DNA of 8,373 bases from NCBI GenBank assembly GCA_937889485.1, contig CALAPG010000362.1:1-8373 (forward strand), read 5' to 3'. The stretch is from an uncultured Moraxella sp. (lineage in GTDB: Bacteria; Pseudomonadota; Gammaproteobacteria; Pseudomonadales; Moraxellaceae). Under the pieces are notes generated by a model. That model was not told the origin of the DNA, made no database searches, and was given only the letters and a program-made list of their open reading frames with translations. The position numbers and the translations under genes are program-made. Shown here piece after piece: positions 1 through 5,904 of this stretch (positions are counted from its first letter, which is position 1; every line of letters starts with the position of its first letter).

Positions 1-294
1 CCCGGCCTCGGCGACCGTCTGGCGAGCTTCGTCGCGACCTTGCCGCAACGCCTACGCCACCCGAGCCGGCGCGACATCCTGCACGCGCTCGCCGTGCCGC
101 CGACGCTGCTCGTGTTGTACACGCTCGCGCTGATCCCCTTCACGCCGAGCATCAGCGACATCCGCAAGGCGGGTTCGGAACAACCGGCGCAGATCCTCTC
201 GGCCGATGGCCGCAAGCTCACCGAATTCAAGCAGTCGAACCGCGAGTGGGTTGCGCTCGCCGAAATCTCGCCGCATGTCGTCAAGGCGCTGATT
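1..294 (+). CDS. mrcA: Penicillin-binding protein 1A, N-terminal fragment (foreign, truncated at both ends)
   Basis: PBP1A is a bifunctional peptidoglycan glycosyltransferase/transpeptidase anchored in the inner membrane. The frame is open from base 1 and gives 98 recognisable residues: a short basic cytoplasmic stretch, one membrane anchor (about residues 30-47), then the periplasmic start with the QPAQILSADG and REWVALAEISPHVVKALI segments typical of Burkholderiales PBP1A. In that family the next residues should be ATEDHRF, leading into the glycosyltransferase domain. Here the match stops after KALI, and the frame runs only to a TGA at 304-306. Neither the glycosyltransferase nor the transpeptidase domain is present. 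Base composition is about two-thirds GC with GC-rich third positions, unlike everything after base 300. I infer that this is DNA from another organism joined to a Moraxella-like contig. The family call is strong; the gene cannot be functional as shown. Confidence 0.8.
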
Positions 295-477
295 GGTGGC
301 AGTTGAGAAAGGCTGAATCTCGCCAATTTCGCTATGATTGGCAAGCGCTTGTAGCCAGCGTACTTCCACGGTGACACGCGCGTGAATCAACCCAAATTCA
401 GATAAAAAAGGGCGTAAGCTGTCAACTTTTGCGGCATAGCGACCATCAATCGGGGAAAGGGCGGTTAACGTATTCAT
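286..477 (-). CDS. purB: Adenylosuccinate lyase, N-terminal fragment (truncated at the junction)
   Basis: PurB catalyses two fumarate-releasing steps of purine synthesis (SAICAR to AICAR, and adenylosuccinate to AMP). About 63 residues are present, beginning MNTLTALSPIDGRYAAKV. The SPIDGRY segment and the following VEVRWLQALA match the N-terminus of proteobacterial PurB, which is normally about 455-460 residues. The ATG at 477-475 is preceded by an AGGAA-type ribosome binding site and an extended -10 promoter, so I prefer it to the TTG at 546. Recognisable PurB sequence ends near residues 61-64, where the DNA becomes GC-rich and is the antisense of the PBP1A fragment. The frame happens to stay open down to base 52, but those extra residues (rich in R, D and E) are not PurB. 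The exact break lies within about 286-296 and cannot be placed better by eye. Confidence 0.85.
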
Positions 478-511
478 GCAGATTCCTACAGTAGCGGTTA
501 AAATTGGCGCT

Positions 512-520
512 ATTATAACA
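512..520 (-). promoter_or_regulatory. purB extended -10 promoter
   Basis: The minus strand reads TGTTATAAT, a perfect TATAAT box with the upstream TG of an extended -10 element, 35-43 bases upstream of the purB ATG. The predicted start of transcription is near 505, giving a leader of about 28 bases. No good -35 lies at 17-base spacing, which an extended -10 does not need. The box sits between the half-sites TGGCGC (505-510) and GCGCCA (527-532), a possible operator. Confidence 0.6.
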
Positions 521-549
521 TGCAGCGCGCCATTTTGGAGGTGCAATTA

Positions 550-575
550 GTGGCAGTGGCTTTAATCACTACCAC
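550..575 (-). terminator. Hairpin over the stop codon of the DMT transporter (weak terminator candidate)
   Basis: Arms 550-558 and 567-575 can form a 9-bp stem (GTGGTAGTG with CACTGCCAC on the minus strand, one T-G wobble) with an 8-base loop that holds the TAA stop of the upstream transporter gene. No run of T follows, so it is not a canonical intrinsic terminator. Its position between the end of one gene and the promoter of purB fits a role in 3'-end formation or mRNA stability, but this is inference. Confidence 0.3.
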
Positions 576-1560
576 GCCCAAATAATGACAGCCCAAGCAG
601 TACTAGCACAATGCCCACCATACTGATGGCAGTCGGAAAAGGCGTGTGTAACAGTAGCATACCACCCAATAATGCAAATAAAATCTCACTGCCTTGGGTG
701 GCATCCACCGCGGCAAGCTGCTGAGGCTGTTTGGCAAGGCTACGCGCGTGTAAAAATACGCTGGTGCCAAGCACGCCTGCTAGCAGCGCCACCAAAAAGC
801 TTAGCGTCACTTGTGACACGCTAGGCGCGGCGGGTCGAATGATGATGCCGACAAACAGCCACATGGGCAATGAACCAAGCGACATGAGCCAGACTTTATG
901 CAGGGGATTTTTTAACAAGGGCGAAGTCACTTGTGGTACTTGTTGTAAGAGCTTGCCCGTCAAAGCGGTGGCGCTTGCTTGTTGGGTTTTTGGTTGCCCT
1001 GCCTGCCAAATTAACTGATTGCCAATCGGAAAACAAAAACTTGCCAAAAAAGCGGGTAGCGCCCCAAACAATAATAGCGTCTGCCATGCGGTAGGCGCAT
1101 GACTCACACTATGACGCGTGCCTTCACCAATATTGGCAAATACCACCCCCAAAAACACCAACAACGCATAAAAAATGACTTTTTTATGAAAACTTTGCCC
1201 AAAAAAACGCAGCACAAACAAACTAGAAACCACTGTAAACAAATAAGTTGCGGCAATTACCCACCCTTCAGCATACCCAGCCGCCACAGCAAGCAGTCCA
1301 TAAGTGCCAAGACCGATTGCCCCCGTGACGCACCAAAACCCCCAATGCTGAGCGAATAAGCGCGATAGTGCCACTAATTTACTCGGGTTTAACTTGTTTT
1401 GTAGCAAAATAAACACGCTAAGCAGTAACCACATAAACAAACAGCGCAGACTTGCCGACCAAAACCAATGTCCGCCTTGCACACTCATTAGTTGATACAA
1501 CACAAATGAGGTGCTAAAAAATGCTGAGCCTACCAACCCCCAAAATAACAACTTTCCCAT
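562..1560 (-). CDS. DMT-superfamily putative multidrug resistance efflux transporter (EmrE-like)
   Basis: This is a 332-residue, very hydrophobic inner-membrane protein with about ten predicted membrane helices. These include residues roughly 4-24, 35-53, 75-95, 100-118 and 128-143, with a second set from about 160 to the C-terminus near 325. The last helix pair (LFALLGGMLLLHTPFPTAIS followed by a valine/leucine-rich segment) resembles the end of EamA/DMT transporters. The whole protein resembles the 'putative multidrug resistance efflux transporter' family within the drug/metabolite transporter superfamily. Substrate and direction are unknown; the drug role is a family label only. The ATG at 1560 follows GGATGAG, a usable ribosome binding site. 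It lies 60 bases downstream of queE on the same strand, with no terminator between them, so co-transcription is likely. No motif links it functionally to queuosine synthesis. Confidence 0.65.
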   Translation of the reverse strand: MGKLLFWGLVGSAFFSTSFVLYQLMSVQGGHWFWSASLRCLFMWLLLSVFILLQNKLNPSKLVALSRLFAQHWGFWCVTGAIGLGTYGLLAVAAGYAEGWVIAATYLFTVVSSLFVLRFFGQSFHKKVIFYALLVFLGVVFANIGEGTRHSVSHAPTAWQTLLLFGALPAFLASFCFPIGNQLIWQAGQPKTQQASATALTGKLLQQVPQVTSPLLKNPLHKVWLMSLGSLPMWLFVGIIIRPAAPSVSQVTLSFLVALLAGVLGTSVFLHARSLAKQPQQLAAVDATQGSEILFALLGGMLLLHTPFPTAISMVGIVLVLLGLSLFGRGSD

Positions 1561-1620
1561 AACTCATCCATTTTATTTAAATTTTGTAGTTCCTTTACTC
1601 GCTAGCGCGTTAATTGCTCG

Positions 1621-2334
1621 CTATTTGCCCTTGGCATCTGCCCAAATGATTTTATGCAGTTGCAGCTGAAAGCGCACAGGCAGCGCATCTGCCAAAATCC
1701 ATTCTGCCAATTCAGTGGCAAGGGTAGGCACATCAGCTTGACGTTCTTCCACATTAAACATGGGCGAAAACCACACCGTACTTACTTTTTTATCCAATTG
1801 GTACTGCGCCAAAATCTGCTTTGCCCACGCATAATCCGCACGGTTCATGATAACAAACTTAAGTTGGTCATGAGAGGTCAAATAGTCGATGTTTTGCCAC
1901 AGATTTTTGTCCGCCTCGCCTGAGCTTGGGGTTTTGATATCCATCACCTTAGACACAGCGGCAGGCACATCCGCCACCGACAACGCCCCAGCAGTTTCAA
2001 GCGAAATCTCATAACCGTTTGCCAATAATAACTGCATCAAGGCAATGGCATTGGGCTGGGCGAGTGGCTCACCCCCTGTCAAGCAAATGCGTTTGCAGTT
2101 AAATGCCTGACAGCTTGCCAAAATATCCTCAAGCGCCATACGCTCACCGCCCACAAAGGCATATTCGGTATCACAATACACGCAGCGCAGTGGGCAGCCT
2201 GTGAGGCGAATAAAAATGGTCGGCAAACCCGCAGTCAATGCCTCGCCTTGCAATGAATAAAAAATCTCCGAAACCTTGAGCCCAGCGCTGGGGTCAGTGG
2301 TGGGAATGTCTATACGTCTTAAAGAATCGCTCAC
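1621..2334 (-). CDS. queE: 7-carboxy-7-deazaguanine synthase (QueE)
   Basis: QueE is a radical SAM enzyme that converts 6-carboxytetrahydropterin to 7-carboxy-7-deazaguanine, a step of preQ0/queuosine biosynthesis for tRNA modification. The 237-residue protein carries the [4Fe-4S] motif as C47-x3-C51-x2-C54 inside RLTGCPLRCVYCDTEYAF. It also has the preceding FYSLQGE substrate-binding segment (about 25-31) and the SAM-binding LTGGEP (85-90). The size and CX3CX2C spacing fit the proteobacterial QueE type. The start is GTG at 2334-2332, with AGGT seven bases upstream; no better ATG matches the family N-terminus. queC and queD are not in the window. The gene probably heads a two-gene transcript with the downstream DMT transporter and is divergent from the pliG-like gene across 247 bases. 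Confidence 0.93.
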   Translation of the reverse strand: MSDSLRRIDIPTTDPSAGLKVSEIFYSLQGEALTAGLPTIFIRLTGCPLRCVYCDTEYAFVGGERMALEDILASCQAFNCKRICLTGGEPLAQPNAIALMQLLLANGYEISLETAGALSVADVPAAVSKVMDIKTPSSGEADKNLWQNIDYLTSHDQLKFVIMNRADYAWAKQILAQYQLDKKVSTVWFSPMFNVEERQADVPTLATELAEWILADALPVRFQLQLHKIIWADAKGK

Positions 2335-2361
2335 AATGGTTACCTAAATCTACCGTAAAAG

Positions 2362-2390
2362 AATATCGCAATATTGCATATTTTATACAA
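2362..2390 (-). promoter_or_regulatory. Candidate queE promoter with palindrome in the spacer
   Basis: On the minus strand TTGTAT (2385-2390) and GATATT (2362-2367) are separated by 17 bases, a modest sigma-70 match. The spacer contains the perfect 10-bp palindrome GCAATATTGC (2368-2377), flanked by ATAT on both sides. An alternative pairing is TTGTCA (2394-2399) with CAATAT. The placement is plausible but not decisive. Confidence 0.3.
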
Positions 2391-2581
2391 AGATGACAAT
2401 TTGAGGAAAATAAAATGTTATATCATAATTAAAAAATAGGTGCTAGCTCATTAACTTGCGCCTCACCTTACCAATAAAGGCAAAACGCGCATCATAAAAA
2501 GCCCATTGTAAAGAACAATTAGACAAAATACGCGTATATTGAATTTAAAAGTGATTTAATAGTTAACAAAAGGAGATAAGT

Positions 2582-2992
2582 ATGAAAAAATTTGTGACCG
2601 CTGCCTTGATGGCAACATTGGCAATCACCACTACCGCAAGTATGGCGGCGGTGGACAAACCTTCTAAAGCCGTGGCAGTCAAATTTAAAGCGGGCGCGTC
2701 AGGTGCCACCTACAATGGTAAAATTAAAGGCTATGGCTATGACCAATACAGCTTTTATGCCAAAAAAGGTCAAGCACTAAAAGTGGTTACCACAGGCAAT
2801 GTTGACAGTTATTTATTCCATAACCGTTTGGCAGACTCAGTAAATTTGGGTGAATACTCAAGCGATTTAGACAGTAATGGCGACTATATCTTACCTTATA
2901 CAGGTACCTACCAAGTCAAAGTAATGCAAACCCGCAATGATGCACGTAAAGGCAAAGCGCCCAGTTACACCTTACAGTTGACGATTCGCTAA
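2582..2992 (+). CDS. pliG: Secreted inhibitor of g-type lysozyme (PliG family)
   Basis: PliG proteins are small periplasmic inhibitors that bind goose-type lysozyme and protect bacterial peptidoglycan from host or environmental lysozyme. This 136-residue protein starts with a Sec signal peptide (MKKF, hydrophobic core about 5-19, likely cleavage after SMA at 22). The mature part resembles what I recall of E. coli PliG (YcgK): SGATYNGKIKGY (40-51), YDQYSFYAKKGQ (53-64), SYLF (76-79), a DSVNLGEYSSDLDS stretch (85-98), LPYTGTY (104-110) and the signature QTRNDARK (116-123). There is no cysteine in the mature protein and no lipobox, so it should be soluble. The ATG follows a strong AAGGAGA site. 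The gene stands alone: divergent from queE upstream and ended by a terminator at 3109-3138. Inhibition of g-type lysozyme is inferred from family resemblance. Confidence 0.8.
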   Translation: MKKFVTAALMATLAITTTASMAAVDKPSKAVAVKFKAGASGATYNGKIKGYGYDQYSFYAKKGQALKVVTTGNVDSYLFHNRLADSVNLGEYSSDLDSNGDYILPYTGTYQVKVMQTRNDARKGKAPSYTLQLTIR

Positions 2993-3012
2993 TAGCCCTA
3001 CTAATAGCCCTA
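2989..3012 (+). repeat. Perfect 12-bp tandem duplication spanning the pliG stop codon
   Basis: CTAATAGCCCTA occurs twice head to tail (2989-3000 and 3001-3012), followed by a partial third copy (AATAGC, 3012-3017). The pliG TAA lies within the first unit. This looks like a small slippage duplication just after the coding region. Confidence 0.85.
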
Positions 3013-3048
3013 ATAGCGTGGTTAGCTTACTAACGGCGCAAGTGAGCG

Positions 3049-3077
3049 ATATTATCTAGGCGCATGCGCGCTAATAT
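3049..3077. repeat. Imperfect dyad with GCGCATGCGC core, downstream of pliG
   Basis: A perfect 10-bp palindrome GCGCATGCGC (3060-3069) is flanked by outer arms ATATTA (3049-3054) and TAATAT (3072-3077). The two sides differ in spacer length (5 versus 2 bases), so the arms pair with a bulge. It lies between the pliG stop and its terminator. Function is unknown; a protein site or a mRNA 3' structure are both possible. Confidence 0.5.
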
Positions 3078-3108
3078 AATTTATAATGGTTAGTGTAGTT
3101 GTCAATCC

Positions 3109-3138
3109 GCCCTCATTTTTGCAATGGGGGCTTTTTTT
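3109..3138 (+). terminator. Rho-independent terminator of pliG
   Basis: A 9-bp stem (GCCCTCATT at 3109-3117 with AATGGGGGC at 3123-3131, one T-G wobble), a 5-base loop and a run of seven T (3132-3138) form a textbook intrinsic terminator. It ends transcription 117-146 bases after pliG, leaving an unusually long 3' untranslated stretch. It faces the carboxymuconolactone decarboxylase gene and has no T-run in that direction. Confidence 0.85.
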
Positions 3139-3175
3139 ATAGGGAATTTTTTGGCTAAACGTTGGCAACATCTAG

Positions 3176-3571
3176 CTACGAGGCAGGCGTGACTAAGTTG
3201 AGTTCGGTGAGTATCTCTAGCGCCGCCCGAAAGGCTTCTTGGGCAGCTGGGGCACCACAGTAAGGTAGGCTATGTAGTAGCACCTCTTGAATTTCGCTCA
3301 CGCTTGCACCATTGTTAATCGCCCCGCGTATATGACCTTTTAGTTCGGTAGGGGATTTTTGCGCAATCAAAAATGCGATGGTGACCAATGAACGGGTTTT
3401 CTTATCAAGTGTACCTTCACGCTGCCATGTTGAACCCCATGCGTGCTCATTAATCCAGTCTTGCAAAGGTGCGGTAAACTCCGTAATTTGGCTCATGGCA
3501 CGCTCAACGTGCGCCTCGCCCATCACTTGTTTGCGCACCGCTAATCCGTTGTCATAATCTTGCTGTGACAT
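3176..3571 (-). CDS. Carboxymuconolactone decarboxylase family protein (PcaC-like)
   Basis: This 131-residue all-helical protein belongs to the CMD/AhpD-like family. It has the PcaC-type N-terminus (YDNGLAVRKQVMGEAHVERA, 6-25) and the core ELKGHIRGAINNGAS (76-90), followed by EIQEVLLHSLPYCGAPAA (93-110). H80, C105 and the CGxPAA turn are at the usual positions. Length matches PcaC (about 130 residues), which removes CO2 from gamma-carboxymuconolactone in protocatechuate breakdown. No other pca gene is nearby, so either true PcaC activity or a related hydroperoxide/thiol role is possible; I leave the symbol empty. The ATG is preceded by a good AGGAG site seven bases away. It lies 74 bases downstream of dapD on the same strand, with a terminator between them, so expression may rely on read-through or on a promoter I cannot identify. 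Confidence 0.85.
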   Translation of the reverse strand: MSQQDYDNGLAVRKQVMGEAHVERAMSQITEFTAPLQDWINEHAWGSTWQREGTLDKKTRSLVTIAFLIAQKSPTELKGHIRGAINNGASVSEIQEVLLHSLPYCGAPAAQEAFRAALEILTELNLVTPAS

Positions 3572-3598
3572 GGTATGACTCCTAAAATAAACCGATGT

Positions 3599-3628
3599 AA
3601 AAAAAGCAAACCATGATGATTTGCTTTT
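3599..3628 (-). terminator. Rho-independent terminator of dapD
   Basis: On the minus strand arm AAAAGCAAA (3628-3620), a 9-base loop and arm TTTGCTTTT (3610-3602) form a 9-bp stem, with the T-run extending to 3599. It starts 18 bases after the dapD stop. The stem is AT-rich (two G-C pairs), so termination may be partial. Partial read-through would allow transcription into the PcaC-like gene 28 bases further on. Confidence 0.65.
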
Positions 3629-3645
3629 GTGAATGAACCGACGAA

Positions 3646-4467
3646 TTAATCCATTCTAAGTAGTTCATTGATTGAAGTTTTTGAGCGCGTTTGTGCGTCC
3701 ACTTTTTTGACAATCACCGCACAATATAGGCTGTGACTACCGTCCTTGCTTGGTAGGCTACCTGACACCACCACCGAACCTGCAGGAATACGCCCGTAAG
3801 AGATTTCACCTGTCTCGCGGTCTAGGATTTTGGTGGATTGACCAATATACACGCCCATCGAGATAACCGAGCCTTCCTCGACAATTACCCCTTCAACAAT
3901 CTCAGAGCGCGCCCCGATAAAGCAGTTATCTTCAATAATAGTTGGGTTGGCTTGTAGGGGTTCAAGCACACCGCCAATGCCCACACCACCCGATAGATGC
4001 ACGTTTTTGCCGATTTGCGCGCAGCTACCAACGGTCGCCCACGTGTCCACCATGGTGCCTTCATCCACATACGCGCCAATATTGACATACGAGGGCATTA
4101 AAATTGCGCCTTTGGCAATGTACGAACCTTTACGCGCTACCGCAGGTGGCACTACACGCACGCCTGCTTGGGCAAACTGCTCATCACCCCAACCAGCAAA
4201 TTTGGTATCCACTTTGTCAAAAAACTGCACATCGCGACCACCGTTCATGATGCGGTTGTCATTGAGGCGAAACGATAACAGTACCGCTTTTTTTAGCCAC
4301 TGATGCACCACCCACTCGCCGTCAATCTTTTCGGCAACGCGTAAACTACCGCTATCTAATTGGGCGAGGACATCGCTAACTGCAGCGCGAAGTTCATCGT
4401 TATTGTCATGGGTGCTCATATTGGCACGGTTCTCAAAAGCATCTTCAATAATTTGTTGCAACGACAT
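3646..4467 (-). CDS. dapD: 2,3,4,5-tetrahydropyridine-2,6-dicarboxylate N-succinyltransferase (DapD)
   Basis: DapD transfers succinyl from succinyl-CoA to tetrahydrodipicolinate, the committed step of the succinylase branch to meso-diaminopimelate (for peptidoglycan) and lysine. The 273-residue protein matches E. coli DapD (274 residues) almost end to end. It has a helical N-terminal domain with [20 protein letters not shown] (42-61), a left-handed beta-helix of hexapeptide repeats from about 105 to 215 ([20 protein letters not shown], then [20 protein letters not shown]), and a C-terminal strand/helix region ending INELLRMD. D141 and E189, the residues reported as catalytic in family structures, are both in place. 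It should be a soluble cytoplasmic trimer. The ATG follows TAGGAAC. The gene is divergent from cysK, has a candidate promoter at 4504-4532 and ends in its own terminator. No other dap gene is in the window. Confidence 0.97.
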   Translation of the reverse strand: MSLQQIIEDAFENRANMSTHDNNDELRAAVSDVLAQLDSGSLRVAEKIDGEWVVHQWLKKAVLLSFRLNDNRIMNGGRDVQFFDKVDTKFAGWGDEQFAQAGVRVVPPAVARKGSYIAKGAILMPSYVNIGAYVDEGTMVDTWATVGSCAQIGKNVHLSGGVGIGGVLEPLQANPTIIEDNCFIGARSEIVEGVIVEEGSVISMGVYIGQSTKILDRETGEISYGRIPAGSVVVSGSLPSKDGSHSLYCAVIVKKVDAQTRSKTSINELLRMD

Positions 4468-4503
4468 AATAGTTCCTACAAGAGCAATAAAAAAGGGTCA
4501 GTC

Positions 4504-4532
4504 ATTGTCGCTAATTTTGGCAGGTTTGGCAA
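4504..4532 (-). promoter_or_regulatory. Candidate dapD promoter
   Basis: On the minus strand TTGCCA (4527-4532, five of six to consensus) and GACAAT (4504-4509, four of six) are spaced by exactly 17 bases. Transcription would start near 4497, giving a leader of about 30 bases that contains the TAGGAAC ribosome binding site. Confidence 0.45.
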
Positions 4533-4691
4533 ATATTAATATAGGGAAACCTCGGCTTTTCTTGGTTTTTTTGAGTGGTTATGAAGCATTGCCAAAAGTT
4601 TGCCACCGCTTTAGCGTCTGTTTATAACTAATCTTTGTGTGCAAAAAGCCAAACTTAGCCATTTTTGACACAAAACTACAAGGATTTTATG

Positions 4692-4792
4692 GTCTAACGT
4701 CATTTTTGATTGAGCGAGGCTAGTGATAAATTTTATCATTAACCGCTTCTTAGTGTATTTTGACATAATATTTTAACCAAATGGCGTTAGAC
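4692..4792. repeat. 101-bp segment bounded by 14-bp inverted repeats upstream of cysK
   Basis: GTCTAACGTCATTT (4692-4705) and AAATGGCGTTAGAC (4779-4792) are inverted repeats matching at 13 of 14 positions; the mismatch is a T-G wobble. Nested inside is TGATAAA-T-TTTATCA (4724-4738), a 7-bp perfect dyad. Such terminal inverted repeats around a short AT-rich core suggest a miniature inverted-repeat element (MITE). A large operator or leader structure is the alternative. I see no flanking target duplication. The candidate cysK -10 lies inside the segment. Confidence 0.6.
4764..4769 (+). promoter_or_regulatory. Candidate cysK -10 element
   Basis: CATAAT matches TATAAT at five of six positions and would start transcription near 4776, about 70 bases before the cysK ATG. 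The bases at -35 spacing (around AACCGC) do not match consensus. This is compatible with an activator-dependent promoter, as for CysB-controlled cys genes in enterics, but I cannot point to a CysB site. A TTGACA at 4760-4765 overlaps it but has no good -10 downstream. Confidence 0.3.
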
Positions 4793-4845
4793 AGCGCAGG
4801 TCAACTGCCGTAAAATCGGTAAAAATCACAAAAAAAGGAATAACC

Positions 4846-5862
4846 ATGTTACAAACACCCGATAACCACTATAATCCCCCTGCCAACTTGGGTACTGCCG
4901 TGTATGCCAACAATGCGGATGCCATTGGCAACACGCCACTGGTACGCCTAAACCGTATGATGCCACAAGGCGTCACCGTGCTTGCCAAGATTGAAAGCCG
5001 CAACCCTGCATTTTCGGTCAAATGCCGCATTGGTGCAGGCATGGTAGAAGATGCCGAAAAAACAGGCAAGCTAACAGCAGGTATGCAAATTATCGAGCCC
5101 ACCAGTGGCAACACAGGCATTGCGCTCGCGTTTGTGGCGGCTGCCAAAGGCTATAAAATCACTTTAACCATGCCAGCGTCTATGAGCATGGAGCGCCGTA
5201 AAGTGCTTGCAGCGCTGGGTGCCAATTTGGTGTTGACTGAGCCTGCTCTTGGCATGAAAGGCGCAGTGGATAAAGCGCAAGAAATTTATGACAGCAATCC
5301 GCAGCAGTATTTTTTGCCGCAGCAATTTGACAACCCTGCCAACCCCCAAACTCATGTACTTACCACCGCGCCTGAGATTTTTCATGCCACCGCAGGCAAG
5401 GTGGACGCGCTGGTGGCAGGTGTGGGGACAGGCGGCACAATCTCAGGGATTGCCCGCTACTTTAAACAGGTTAAAAATCAGCCACTCTACACGGTTGCCA
5501 CTGAGCCTGCCGAATCCCCCATTATTACCCAAACCCTAAAAGGCGAGCCCATCACCCCAGCGCCGCACAAAATCCAAGGCATTGGCGCCAATTTTATTCC
5601 CAAAAATTTGGCGTTAGATTTATTAGATGACGTCATCACCGTAACAGGCGATGAGGCTATTGCTTGGGCAAGACGGGCAATGACTGAAGAAGGTATCTTG
5701 TGTGGTATTTCTTGTGGAGCGGCGTTAAAGGCAACCTACGAACTAGCGAGTCGTAGCGAAATGCAAGGCAAGACCATCGTGGTGATTTTGCCAGACAGCG
5801 GTGAGCGTTATTTATCCAGTGTGTTATTTGATGGGATTTTTACAGGCGAAAATTTTGCCTAA
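4846..5862 (+). CDS. cysK: Cysteine synthase A (O-acetylserine sulfhydrylase)
   Basis: CysK is a cytoplasmic PLP enzyme making L-cysteine from O-acetylserine and sulfide. In the 338-residue protein the PLP lysine is K59 in [15 protein letters not shown], with the E. coli-type SVKCRIG. The substrate loop is TSGNTG (86-91), the PLP-phosphate loop is GTGGT (194-198), S289 in GISCGAA contacts the pyridine nitrogen, and PDSGERYLS (316-324) is the family C-terminal signature. Compared with E. coli CysK (323 residues), the GNTPLVRL motif comes about 15 residues later, because of a polar N-terminal extension. The ATG at 4846 has a clear AAGGA site, and there is no other in-frame Met before residue 38, so the extension appears real. 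Upstream lies the inverted-repeat segment. Downstream is a bidirectional terminator shared with the convergent MATE gene. I favour CysK over CysM because of the SVKCRIG context and the length. Confidence 0.95.
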   Translation: MLQTPDNHYNPPANLGTAVYANNADAIGNTPLVRLNRMMPQGVTVLAKIESRNPAFSVKCRIGAGMVEDAEKTGKLTAGMQIIEPTSGNTGIALAFVAAAKGYKITLTMPASMSMERRKVLAALGANLVLTEPALGMKGAVDKAQEIYDSNPQQYFLPQQFDNPANPQTHVLTTAPEIFHATAGKVDALVAGVGTGGTISGIARYFKQVKNQPLYTVATEPAESPIITQTLKGEPITPAPHKIQGIGANFIPKNLALDLLDDVITVTGDEAIAWARRAMTEEGILCGISCGAALKATYELASRSEMQGKTIVVILPDSGERYLSSVLFDGIFTGENFA

Positions 5863-5878
5863 TGTTTAGGCACTCACC

Positions 5879-5904
5879 AAAAAGGGCATGGGTTGCCCTT
5901 TTTT
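5879..5904. terminator. Bidirectional terminator between cysK and the MATE gene
   Basis: AAAAAGGGCA (5879-5888), loop TGGGT and TGCCCTTTTT (5894-5903) form a 10-bp stem with T-runs for both strands (six T to 5904 on plus; five on minus). It ends cysK 16 bases after its stop. The TAA of the convergent MATE gene (5905-5903) overlaps the outer edge of the stem. Confidence 0.85.

Larger units (their letters stand above)
4468..4845. other. Divergent dapD-cysK intergenic region, no gene
   Basis: These 378 bases hold no supported coding sequence; the one longer frame here (4403-4627, plus) begins as the antisense of dapD. The dapD-proximal part carries a candidate promoter on the minus strand and a 10-bp palindrome ATATTAATAT (4533-4542). 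The middle (about 4545-4690) shows nothing I can name. The cysK-proximal part holds a 101-bp segment bounded by inverted repeats, an inner dyad, and a candidate cysK promoter. Confidence 0.7.

Noticed and set aside
52..285. Continuation of the purB frame on the minus strand into the GC-rich end
   Set aside because: It is the antisense of a convincing PBP1A fragment, and its residues do not resemble PurB. The frame stays open because GC-rich DNA has few stops.
478..546. Upstream TTG start for purB, adding 23 residues
   Set aside because: The family N-terminus is MNTLTALSPIDGRY, and the promoter -10 lies inside the proposed extension.
1600..1607. CGCTAGCG palindrome between queE and the transporter as a terminator
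   Set aside because: It is only an 8-bp palindrome with no loop and no T-run. It is too short to mean anything on its own.
3947..4303. Plus-strand 118-residue frame opposite dapD
   Set aside because: It lies entirely within the highly conserved dapD coding region in antisense and has no protein-like features.
3176..4467. dapD and the PcaC-like gene as a lysine or aromatic-catabolism operon
   Set aside because: A terminator separates them, and no further dap or pca genes are present. Adjacency alone does not support a shared pathway.
4403..4627. Plus-strand 74-residue frame between dapD and cysK
   Set aside because: Its first part is the antisense of dapD. It has no ribosome binding site, no recognisable protein, and crosses the dapD promoter region.
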